A stretch of 6,060 nucleotides of DNA. Source: Planctomycetaceae bacterium. GTDB lineage: Bacteria > Planctomycetota > Planctomycetia > Pirellulales > Thermoguttaceae. Shown piece after piece: positions 1 to 5,180 of this stretch (positions are counted from its first letter, which is position 1; every line of letters begins with the position of its first letter). The notes under the pieces were generated by a model. It did not search any database, was not told the origin of the DNA, and saw nothing but the letters and a program-made list of their open reading frames with translations. Both the position numbers and the translations under genes were made by a program. The stretch is from positions 1 to 6,060 of the forward strand of contig WRMR01000318.1 in NCBI GenBank assembly GCA_009776995.1, written 5' to 3'.

Positions 1-52
1 ATCGTCAACTTCACTGTTTGTAACTTCTTGTCATTAAAAGAGCTAGAATTAT

Positions 53-70
53 GTTGAATTGACATTCAAC
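53..70 (-). terminator. Weak hairpin downstream of the methyltransferase gene
   Basis: A perfect 7-base inverted repeat (GTTGAAT / ATTCAAC) with a 4-base loop lies about 36 bases past the methyltransferase stop codon. On the minus strand a short T run (CTTTT) follows only about 12 bases later. The stem is AT-rich, so as a terminator it would be weak. It could be chance. Confidence 0.2.
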
Positions 71-106
71 TTACGAACTACTGAATTGCGTTCGGGAGTT
101 CACTCT

Positions 107-655
107 TTACTGGACGGCACCGTGAGGTGGGAACATACATTGAATATGCTCCGCCAGCCACACGAGGTCGTCAGTGTCGCTTCCAACACTGGTGTGAGGG
201 TGTATTTCACGAAAATCATAACGATAACGATAACCGTTGAGTATTTCGTCGAGGTAATCACGTTCGGTGTCGTGAATGATCGTGAACCGGCTTCGGGTGC
301 GAAGGCGATAGGCACTTTCCGCGCGTTCGTCCGCTTTTTGGTCGATGAAGACGACATCCCAAAACCGGTCTTCCAGCATCGCGGTGCGATAGCATTCCAC
401 AAGTCGAAAATCATGGCCTTGCCACTCGGTAACTGCACACCAGTTCGGAAAAAAGTTTTTTACTTTTTGCAACCAAAAGGAGTTTGTTTCGACTGTTCGA
501 CAATACCGGGATTGGGAATAAAGTGAAAGTATTGCCGTGCTGTAACAACCGCACCCAAGTTCGAGTACAGCCCCGCGCGTCCTAAGAAGACAGGGAAGTA
601 AAACGTGTAAATGGGAACCCATTTCCAAATGCAATGGAATCGAATTCATAGTCAT
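107..655 (-). CDS. Class I SAM-dependent methyltransferase-like protein (182 aa)
   Basis: Probably transfers a methyl group from S-adenosylmethionine; the substrate is unknown. The fold is suggested by a glycine-rich motif I (VLELGCGCYST, residues 30-40), an acidic residue after the second strand (E56 in TVETN), a strand ending in aspartate (WDVVFIDQ, D105), and a later strand ending in His-Asp (FTIIHDTE, H128/D129). At 182 residues it is a minimal one-domain enzyme. ATG at 655 is the first start after an in-frame TAG about 15 bases upstream; a second ATG two codons in is equally possible, and neither has a strong ribosome binding site. It is separated from the upstream gene by 131 bases holding a long hairpin, so it may form its own transcript. 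A role in methylating a glycan made by the neighbouring glycosyltransferases is inference from location. The family call is fairly secure; the role is not. Confidence 0.72.
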   Translation of the reverse strand: MTMNSIPLHLEMGSHLHVLLPCLLRTRGAVLELGCGCYSTAILSLYSQSRYCRTVETNSFWLQKVKNFFPNWCAVTEWQGHDFRLVECYRTAMLEDRFWDVVFIDQKADERAESAYRLRTRSRFTIIHDTERDYLDEILNGYRYRYDFREIHPHTSVGSDTDDLVWLAEHIQCMFPPHGAVQ

Positions 656-728
656 CCACTTTCGTCCAATCTAAATTCAAATGAAAAAGTTGGCGGTTAG
701 TATTGTTAGGGCATCATCTCTCTGCCAA

Positions 729-780
729 GACTACGAGTCTCAGACTTCAGAATTTTATCTGAAGTCGGAGGCTCGTGGTC
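729..780 (-). terminator. Long imperfect hairpin (22-bp stem, 8-base loop) between two genes
   Basis: Bases 729-750 pair with 759-780 around an AATTTTAT loop. Nineteen of 22 positions are Watson-Crick, two can be G-U wobbles in one RNA orientation, and one is a mismatch. It begins 7 bases after the stop codon of the 128-residue gene, which is where a terminator would sit. On the minus strand no T run follows, so it is not a classical intrinsic terminator in that direction; on the plus strand a T6 run follows 12 bases after the stem. It may instead be an RNA-processing or transcript-stabilising hairpin, or a REP-like palindrome. The structure is certain, its function is not. Confidence 0.45.
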
Positions 781-786
781 GGAAGG

Positions 787-1173
787 TTAGAGTTTTTTCA
801 TGGCGTTAACCAACGAAATGATCTGCGTGACCAGTGACACGATCAAAACAGGATTGATTGCTGAGGGCAAGGGTTTCGGTGACGATTGTTCGACAAGGGC
901 AATCACTTCGCTTTCGTTGACCTCCTCGAAGATGGTTTCACTGGTCGCAAACTGATCCGAAATCAGTTTGTAAAAATACTCGAAGAGCGCGTCGCTCTTG
1001 AGGATGTATTCAAGATGCTCTAACACCTTGTCGTCCAGTTCGGTCTTCGTTTGTGCCGCCAGCGGTTTGACAAGGGCGAGCAGGTTGGTCAAAAATTTCT
1101 TGCAGGACGCTTTGTCGCCGAGCGAATACGGCTTGAAAAACGCTTGCAAGGCGAGTCGGATGAGTGGAAACAT
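787..1173 (-). CDS. Conserved-looking protein of unknown function (128 aa) with hydrophobic C-terminus
   Basis: I do not recognise this gene. The start at 1173 (MFPLIRLAL) is chosen because AGGAG lies 8 bases upstream. An ATG 12 codons earlier (1209) overlaps the preceding frame as ATGA but has no ribosome binding site. The N-terminus is hydrophobic and helical. Residues about 40-75 (around TKTELDDKVLEHLEYIL) look like amphipathic helices rich in Leu, Lys and Asp. Residues about 105-124 form an uncharged hydrophobic segment ending in Lys-Lys, which could be a membrane helix or a hydrophobic amphipathic helix. A TKT-x2-DD pattern of this kind also occurs in some small phage-associated proteins, but that is recollection and too weak to assign function. 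It has no cysteine cluster or enzyme motif. A hairpin follows its stop codon. Confidence 0.7.
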   Translation of the reverse strand: MFPLIRLALQAFFKPYSLGDKASCKKFLTNLLALVKPLAAQTKTELDDKVLEHLEYILKSDALFEYFYKLISDQFATSETIFEEVNESEVIALVEQSSPKPLPSAINPVLIVSLVTQIISLVNAMKKL

Positions 1174-1181
1174 GGGATTTT

Positions 1182-1186
1182 CTCCT
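1182..1186 (-). promoter_or_regulatory. Ribosome binding site AGGAG deciding the 1173 start
   Basis: AGGAG on the minus strand lies 8 bases before the ATG at 1173 and selects the 128-residue start over the longer 140-residue reading. Confidence 0.75.
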
Positions 1187-1205
1187 GATGTGTTGAAGAA
1201 CTGTA

Positions 1206-1621
1206 TCATGAAGTCACGAAATCACGACATGATGAAATGAGGTGTTCACGATACGGAAAATTAAGGGTTTTGTTTCGGGGAATGGAATCCATTGCAATCT
1301 TTTCATTCAGATCAATATCAGCTGACCGAAATTCCTTTTTCCCAGTAACGTAAATGACGTTCAGCATTTCCGCCAATGAGATGAAATACGGTTCAATACG
1401 CTCCGACGGAGGCCAATGACGAGGTTCGTGCATATACCATCCGTTTCAAATCATTTTTTCGGTTCGCCGCAATATCCTGACAGGTTTTCACGACAAACAT
1501 ATCGATTGACATGTGGCAAAAATTGTCTGCCCGCGATATTTTGGATACAGTCGCCCATGTTACACCATTTTGACGAAGAGGAATAAGTCTCTAGTCCGTA
1601 CTTTTGTTGATTTGCATTCAT
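1206..1621 (-). pseudogene. Broken polysaccharide pyruvyl transferase-like gene (remnant B)
   Basis: Two reading frames together spell the start of a pyruvyl transferase-like protein. The first runs from ATG 1621 to TGA 1451 (56 codons) and contains KYGLETYSSSS, NMGDCIQNIAGRQFLP and a V-x-R-E segment, the N-terminal pattern of this family (N-x-GD-x-IQ-x-x-A-x-x-Q-F-L-P). The second frame, from about 1445, reads NGWYMHEPRHWPPSERIEP then FISL, matching the next conserved block (NGW-x-M-H-x-P-x-x-W-P-P-S). The break lies at 1441-1460, where an A6 run, a T3 run and an A3 run (minus strand) all seem one or two bases off. After FISL, about 1374, I see no further similarity, though the frame stays open to 1206, so the C-terminal catalytic part is missing. 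The second frame also reads alone as a 75-codon ORF from ATG 1433, but is better explained as part of this wreck. It directly follows the 3' rmlD remnant. Confidence 0.7.
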
Positions 1622-1624
1622 GAT

Positions 1625-1757
1625 TCAATCTTTTATTCTTTCATTTCGATTGATATCATTGACACGGTGCAAAACTTCCATTGGCCGGTCGGGTTATGTG
1701 GAGATGAACGTCCCGGCAAATTTCTCCCGGTTCAATGTTCGAATCGTATAATCTTTC
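1625..1757 (-). pseudogene. 3' remnant of a second, diverged rmlD copy
   Basis: Immediately after the stop of the downstream GT2 gene, a frame on the minus strand reads LNREKFAGTF, a TAA stop, then PDRPMEVLHRVND. It aligns without gaps to the C-terminus of the intact RmlD in this window (MNPDKFSRTF...LPDWQMQFLHCINE). About 12 of 34 residues are identical, with many conservative changes. Bases 1655-1732 match 2427-2504 at roughly 69% by eye. The internal TAA (1694-1696) stands where the intact gene has TTA (Leu), a one-base change. Only about the last 40 codons survive; the frame ends at TGA 1625. It is more diverged from the intact copy than the 5' remnant at 4381-4473, so the two stubs probably come from different ancestors. 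Homology is inferred by eye, but the ungapped match and equal position relative to the gene end make chance unlikely. Confidence 0.68.
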
Positions 1758-2414
1758 CTAAAAATATTTTTTTACGAACTTGTCACGCAGCCGAAAATGA
1801 TCCGATTGACACCACAAGGATTCCCGGCCTGTCGGCAATTCACGAATGCGATGATAAAATAAGTTGGGAATCACTTTTTGGGCAAAAAGCGTGTTCAATT
1901 GAAGGTCGTCCATATTCGGCGGCTCGGCAACGCGCCAGTGAGCGATATTGGCCATGCGCAACACTTTTGGTGTGAATGCGATGAGTCTGCTTTTCACAAC
2001 ATCAACTCTGGTCGTTTCCCGCACTGTACCGGCAAGCAGATGGATTCCTTGAGAGTAACGATATTCACCATCCTTTTTCAACAAAACTCCTTCCGGCCCA
2101 ATTAACGAGTCAGGGTGGGCTTCAAGGAAGTTCACGATCTTCTCCGTCATCAGATCATCCGTTGGGCAAATGTCATCATCAATGGAAATCACGTAATCCG
2201 ATTCCGCTTGGGCGATCATCCACCATCGTCCGGAAACCATTGTGTTCGGTGTGCTTCGGATGCTCCAGTCCACTGTACCGCAATCCCACTCCGCTTCCGA
2301 ATTGTCCCACAAAAACAACGTGGGTTTGAGCCGCTGTTTTCGCAACGTCTCAAGAATCGTTTTGGCATTGTTCAGACGGGTATGTGTCGTCAGTATGATC
2401 GTGACGGGGTTCAT
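1758..2414 (-). CDS. GT2-type glycosyltransferase (218 aa), second of the cluster
   Basis: Predicted GT-A fold enzyme that moves a sugar from a nucleotide-sugar donor onto a glycan acceptor in the cytoplasm. The N-terminus (VTIILTTHTRL, residues 4-14) is the first strand of the nucleotide-binding fold; WDNSE (36-40) is the second; SIDDDICP (77-84) is the DXD-type metal and donor site, with D79-D81. A V-D-V-V-K-S-R-L segment (137-144) and MDDLQLN (168-174), with acidic D169/D170 as candidate catalytic or acceptor-site residues, match the back half of GT2 domains. There is no membrane segment or second domain, and the size is short but complete for a single GT2 domain. The start at 2414 is supported by GAAGGA 9 bases upstream, inside the end of rmlD; the gap to rmlD is 6 bases, so the two genes are co-transcribed. 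Donor and acceptor cannot be read from sequence; a rhamnose donor is possible given the neighbour. Confidence 0.85.
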   Translation of the reverse strand: MNPVTIILTTHTRLNNAKTILETLRKQRLKPTLFLWDNSEAEWDCGTVDWSIRSTPNTMVSGRWWMIAQAESDYVISIDDDICPTDDLMTEKIVNFLEAHPDSLIGPEGVLLKKDGEYRYSQGIHLLAGTVRETTRVDVVKSRLIAFTPKVLRMANIAHWRVAEPPNMDDLQLNTLFAQKVIPNLFYHRIRELPTGRESLWCQSDHFRLRDKFVKKYF

Positions 2415-2420
2415 GATTGG

Positions 2421-3296
2421 TTATCCTTCATTGATACAATGTAAAAACTGCATCTGCCAGTCGGGTAAAGCGTTGCTGAATGTCCTGCTAAACTTGTCCG
2501 GGTTCATAATCGAATAAGCCGGTCGCTTTGCCGCCGCACCATATTCGTCCGAACTGACAGCTTGTGGAACAAGCATGGGCTTGTCCCAAAGCTGCGACAT
2601 CTTTTCAATAATCCTGTGGGCGAATTCGTACCACGTCGTACTGCCGGTGCCGGTCAAATGATAAACACCCCATTCGTTGTGTCCGATATTACCGATCCTT
2701 GCCACAACATGGTCTACCGCCTCAGCGACCATTGGACACCAGTTCGGCGAAATGATCTGATCGTCAACGACTCGCGGCGGTTTGCCCTGTTGCAAGCATT
2801 TCAACATGGTCGTCAAAAAATTCCGGCACCGTGTTCCGTACAAACCGCTAAGGCGAAAAATCAAATGACGGTTGCAAATGTCGCGTACCCGATGCTCCCC
2901 GGCGAGCTTGCTCCAGCCGTAAACACTGATCGGGTTCGGACGGTCGTCTTCCGTGTAAGGCTTCGTCCACTTCCTGCCATCGAACACATAGTCCGTTGAA
3001 AAGTGAATCATCGGGATACCGCGGCGGTCCGCTTCGGACGCCAACACCGCCGGTGCCTCGGCATTGACCAGTTCGGCGGTCAACGGTTCGTGTTCCGCTT
3101 TATCCACATCGGTGTAAGCGGCCGCATTGACGATCAGGGACAAGGGCGGGAGCCGCTTGAGCATGTCATGCAAATGTTGGGCATTCCGAAAATCATGATC
3201 GTTACGGCCAATGGCAATCACGTTGTATGCCTGTTCCAAACGCCGGTGCAATTCCCAGCCGAGTTGTCCGTCTTTGCCGGTCAATAAAATATGCAT
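2421..3296 (-). CDS. rmlD: dTDP-4-dehydrorhamnose reductase RmlD (291 aa)
   Basis: Catalyses the last step of dTDP-L-rhamnose synthesis, reducing dTDP-4-dehydro-L-rhamnose with NAD(P)H in the cytoplasm. The start is HILLTGKDGQLG, with the nucleotide-binding GxxGxxG at G7, G10 and G13. Then follow NAAAYTDVDKAE (57-68), FSTDYVFDG (99-107, containing T101 and D102) and YGWSK (Y126, K130), the short-chain dehydrogenase catalytic pair. VVDDQIISPNW and a LTGTGSTTWYEFA block also fit RmlD. Length is normal for the family. ATG 3296 is chosen because it begins exactly at the Rossmann strand; the frame is open further upstream to 3347, but that would overlap the preceding gene. The GT2 stop lies 2 bases upstream, and the ribosome binding site is weak, so translational coupling is likely. 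RmlA, RmlB and RmlC are not in the window. The usual R-T-S-W-x-Y-G block reads R-L-S-G-L-Y-G here, a modest departure. Confidence 0.93.
   Translation of the reverse strand: MHILLTGKDGQLGWELHRRLEQAYNVIAIGRNDHDFRNAQHLHDMLKRLPPLSLIVNAAAYTDVDKAEHEPLTAELVNAEAPAVLASEADRRGIPMIHFSTDYVFDGRKWTKPYTEDDRPNPISVYGWSKLAGEHRVRDICNRHLIFRLSGLYGTRCRNFLTTMLKCLQQGKPPRVVDDQIISPNWCPMVAEAVDHVVARIGNIGHNEWGVYHLTGTGSTTWYEFAHRIIEKMSQLWDKPMLVPQAVSSDEYGAAAKRPAYSIMNPDKFSRTFSNALPDWQMQFLHCINEG
2424..2429 (-). promoter_or_regulatory. Ribosome binding site GAAGGA for the 2414 GT2 gene
   Basis: GAAGGA lies 9 bases before ATG 2414 and overlaps the last codons and stop region of rmlD, tying translation of the two genes together. 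Confidence 0.65.
3217..3296 (-). repeat. Repeat copy 1: start of intact rmlD
   Basis: This 80-base segment recurs in the same orientation at 4394-4473 with about 90% identity, 1,177 bases apart. It is the first 27 codons of rmlD. Such a pair could serve as a target for recombination that removes or swaps the genes in between. Confidence 0.85.
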
Positions 3297-3298
3297 CT

Positions 3299-4048
3299 TC
3301 ACTTGCCTGTGTTCATTGTTTCTTGCTTGCATCTGATGCCTTGGCATGATTCTTCCTCATGTTGTACGAGTCTGACTTTTTCAAGATAATCTTCATGCCA
3401 ACCAATCTTGAAATCATCTGTTTTGATGTTTGCGTGGGCAATATGCTCATAACCGTTTTTGCCAAGAGCCGACAAGTGAAGAATATCCGGTCGAAAGCGA
3501 TAAACATAGTACGGTGGTATTTCGCATGTGGTATCGTATTGGCTCACACCCATCTGTTTCAACCGATGAAACAGGTCTTGATCCTGGCCGGAATTCATTG
3601 CACGGTAGCCAAACACCTTCAAAAAAACAGAACGTCGAAATGCATGAGCTCCATGAAAAATACCGCGCGTTTCACGAACCTGAAACTTTTGAGCCGCTTC
3701 TAAATAAATTCGTGCAGGCCAAGACCATTCCCCATGGGCTAACGCTACTGCATGAGCGGTAAACCAGTGGGGCAGGTAAAGGTCGTCGTCATCCGCAACA
3801 AGAAGTCCCTCACAATCAGGACGTACAAGAGCCGCACAGGCATTCCGTTTTTCTCCCAAGGTTGTGAATCGCGTTCGGATGGAAATGATCTTCCAACGAT
3901 CACCTTCAATATTGCCGTACTGGCCTGCATCATCAAGAATGACAAGTTCCCGTTTCTCGGCAGGGTAATCCTGACGCAAGAAGCTTTCAATCAATTCGCC
4001 CAGGTAATGAGGACGTTTCCATGTACAGCATACGGCGGAAAGTATCAT
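3299..4048 (-). CDS. GT2-type glycosyltransferase (249 aa), first of the cluster
   Basis: Predicted cytoplasmic family 2 glycosyltransferase. Motifs in order: the first strand AVCCTWKRP (5-13), LVILDDA (35-41), GEKRNAC (65-71, the GxKRN motif common in GT2 enzymes), VADDDDLYLP (84-93, the DXD metal and donor site at D86-D89), an FRRSVFLKVFGYR segment (137-149) and GQDQDLFHRL (154-163), which supplies the acidic residues expected near the acceptor site. No membrane segment is visible. ATG 4048 is supported by AAAGGA 8 bases upstream. The gene ends 2 bases before the rmlD start, so both belong to one transcript. It shares fold but little sequence with the second GT2 in this window, so they are unlikely to be recent duplicates. 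Substrates are unknown. Confidence 0.88.
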   Translation of the reverse strand: MILSAVCCTWKRPHYLGELIESFLRQDYPAEKRELVILDDAGQYGNIEGDRWKIISIRTRFTTLGEKRNACAALVRPDCEGLLVADDDDLYLPHWFTAHAVALAHGEWSWPARIYLEAAQKFQVRETRGIFHGAHAFRRSVFLKVFGYRAMNSGQDQDLFHRLKQMGVSQYDTTCEIPPYYVYRFRPDILHLSALGKNGYEHIAHANIKTDDFKIGWHEDYLEKVRLVQHEEESCQGIRCKQETMNTGK

Positions 4049-4056
4049 GTGAGGAA

Positions 4057-4062
4057 TCCTTT
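4057..4062 (-). promoter_or_regulatory. Ribosome binding site AAAGGA for the 4048 GT2 gene
   Basis: AAAGGA lies 8 bases before ATG 4048 on the minus strand and fixes the start of the first intact glycan gene. Confidence 0.65.
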
Positions 4063-4141
4063 GTGCTACGGATATTTCTAATCATGAAAAAACAGGATGA
4101 TGCTTTGTGTCTTTGACATAAACGGTTGTCGTTTCACAGCT

Positions 4142-4351
4142 TCAACCAGCTTGTTGTGGAAGTGGATACGCACTGAGAGGGGATTGAAGTGTCAGGAATG
4201 GCATGGCGTGTGCAAGGACGAATCCAAGACTCACAAGACGCGGTGAACAGCCCGAATGAATGATTGGTCGACCTGTGACCCATTTCAAAATTTGCGGAGT
4301 CAGCAGGTCGCCAAAATTCTTACGTCGATTCCACCAATAAGCTACAATCAT
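4142..4351 (-). pseudogene. Truncated polysaccharide pyruvyl transferase-like gene (remnant A)
   Basis: The frame from ATG 4351 begins IVAYWWNRRKNFGDLLTP and continues with LKWVTGRPIIHS and PRLVSLGFVL. This is the N-terminal signature of one pyruvyl transferase subfamily (Y-W-W-x(4-5)-N-F-G-D-x-L-x-P, then T-G-R). The family would attach pyruvate as a ketal to a surface sugar. Similarity stops after about residue 45, and the frame ends at TGA 4142 after 69 codons, against the several hundred residues expected; the rest is deleted. An AGGAG lies 10 bases before ATG 4351, so the original start signal survives. It belongs to a different subfamily from the remnant at 1206-1621, since the N-terminal motifs differ. 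It lies 29 bases after the rmlD 5' stub. A short stable peptide product cannot be excluded. Confidence 0.6.
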
Positions 4352-4380
4352 ATCAATCACTCTCCTGTCAATCGAGACCA

Positions 4381-4473
4381 TCAAGACCAGGCCATCACGT
4401 TGTATGCCAGTTCCAGACGCCGCTGTAGCTCCCAGCCGAGTTGCCCGTCTTTGCCGGTCAATAAAATACGCAT
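4381..4473 (-). pseudogene. 5' remnant of another rmlD copy (30 codons)
   Basis: From ATG 4473 the minus strand encodes MRILLTGKDGQLGWELQRRL and then ELAYNVMA, which matches the first 28 residues of the intact RmlD at 24 positions. Over 80 bases (4394-4473 against 3217-3296) I count 8 differences, about 90% identity. Several are silent, so this copy was under coding constraint before it broke. Similarity ends abruptly near 4391, and the frame closes at TGA 4381 two codons later. Only the Rossmann nucleotide-binding loop is left, with no catalytic residues, so no RmlD activity is possible. GGAG lies 12 bases upstream of the ATG. Confidence 0.85.
4394..4473 (-). repeat. Repeat copy 2: start of truncated rmlD
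   Basis: Partner of the repeat at 3217-3296, same orientation. The intervening 1.1 kb holds a truncated pyruvyl transferase-like gene and an intact GT2 gene. Confidence 0.85.
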
Positions 4474-4510
4474 GATTGCTTGATTCTCCATCATCCCGGT
4501 AACTCTTTCG

Positions 4511-4792
4511 TCATTCAAACATCGGAACTCCGTGCCGATCACGGTAGGCACGAATTCGCCGGTAACGTTCCATGTCCTTGCCATGAAGTTCTATTTCGAG
4601 CTTGGACTCAGATGTCGTTTCCAAAGTATCCTCTACGGTTGCCTTGAGTTGGCAGGCAAGACAGGGAAGCATGATTAATCGTCCGCATTCGGGGCATCGA
4701 CCCAGAACACCATCGTGGTAGATTTCAAACTCTTTGCGCCGGACATTCACGGACTCATCTTGTGTTGCCGCTTGCCCTGAAGTGCGATTCAT
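4511..4792 (-). CDS. Small zinc-ribbon protein of unknown function (93 aa)
   Basis: The central part reads GRCPECGRLIMLPCLACQLK, with cysteines at 33, 36, 44 and 47 in two C-x2-C knuckles, so it probably binds one zinc ion. The N-terminal 30 residues and the middle (about 50-70) are polar and probably disordered. The C-terminus is basic and helical (YRRIRAYRDRHG). Compact proteins with a CPECG...PC-x2-C ribbon and an R-rich tail are, from memory, common as hypothetical proteins in Planctomycetes; no function is known to me. ATG 4792 is supported by AAGGAG 9 bases upstream. An upstream frame with a TTG start ends in an ATGA overlap with this start but is unlikely to be a gene. The rmlD 5' stub begins 37 bases after its stop, so it may lead the glycan transcript. 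Nucleic-acid or protein binding are both possible. Confidence 0.75.
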   Translation of the reverse strand: MNRTSGQAATQDESVNVRRKEFEIYHDGVLGRCPECGRLIMLPCLACQLKATVEDTLETTSESKLEIELHGKDMERYRRIRAYRDRHGVPMFE

Positions 4793-4801
4793 TCACGGAC
4801 T

Positions 4802-4807
4802 CTCCTT
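4802..4807 (-). promoter_or_regulatory. Ribosome binding site AAGGAG for the zinc-ribbon gene
   Basis: AAGGAG lies 9 bases before ATG 4792 and is among the strongest ribosome binding sites in the window, supporting this small gene as real. Confidence 0.75.
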
Positions 4808-5180
4808 TTACTGCGATCCTGCCAAAACCATGACTGGTTGCCTGATTTATGGGGAAAATTTACCACGGAAATTTCGCACTGCCATCTCATCAGGCGGCAA
4901 TGAATCATGTTGCCAAAACGTAATGATCGTTTGACATTGCGCGTTACGGTGAAAAAATATTTTTTATTTTTCGCCCGCACATACCCCAGAAAAACGTTGT
5001 GAAGATGCCGGGATTTCGGAAGAACCGCCGTTTGTAGCCGGAGATGCAATGGAAAGCATGAAGAATGAAGGGGTTTTTGGCGATCAGATACCCCGTTTTT
5101 GGACTAAGGCGGTGATTCCACTGTGGTCGGTGCGTACAGCAAGCGCAGAAGGCACTGGATTGACAAAACCTTGCCAGAGA
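4808..5180. other. Intergenic stretch without a convincing gene
   Basis: About 390 bases separate two cysteine-rich genes. A TTG-initiated minus frame (5049-4789, 86 codons) has unusual composition and no ribosome binding site. A 32-codon ATG frame on the same strand also lacks support. Visible structure: a 14-base A6TAT6-type palindrome (4952-4965) and, at about 5071-5101, two CCAAAAAC copies (minus strand) next to a weak GGGGT/ACCCC stem. A promoter for the zinc-ribbon gene is expected here, but I cannot pick a convincing -35/-10 pair on the minus strand. Confidence 0.45.

Noticed and set aside
59..526. Plus-strand open frame of 155 codons
   Set aside because: It is antisense to the methyltransferase frame, which has clear motifs; the plus-strand product has no recognisable motif or ribosome binding site.
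787..1209. Longer 140-residue start for the hypothetical gene at 1209
   Set aside because: It lacks a ribosome binding site, whereas ATG 1173 has AGGAG at 8 bases. Its ATGA overlap is with a frame that is itself a pseudogene tail.
1604..1975. Plus-strand open frame of 123 codons
   Set aside because: It lies opposite the end of a GT2 gene and the rmlD remnant, has no ribosome binding site, and its product shows no family features.
2421..3347. Longer rmlD start at 3347
   Set aside because: It would add 17 residues before the Rossmann strand and overlap the GT2 gene; family members begin at the nucleotide-binding motif, as from 3296.
4931..4960. TTGACA followed at about 18 bases by an AT-rich AAATAT, plus strand
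   Set aside because: It looks like a promoter but points to the plus strand, where no gene follows; the -10 is poor.
4789..5049. Minus-strand TTG-started frame of 86 codons overlapping the zinc-ribbon start as ATGA
   Set aside because: There is no ribosome binding site, a rare start, and an implausible composition; the zinc-ribbon gene has its own strong site and needs no coupling.
5070..5099. GGGGT...ACCCC stem followed by GTTTTT, plus strand
   Set aside because: The stem is only five pairs with a 15-base loop, and there is no plus-strand gene to terminate.
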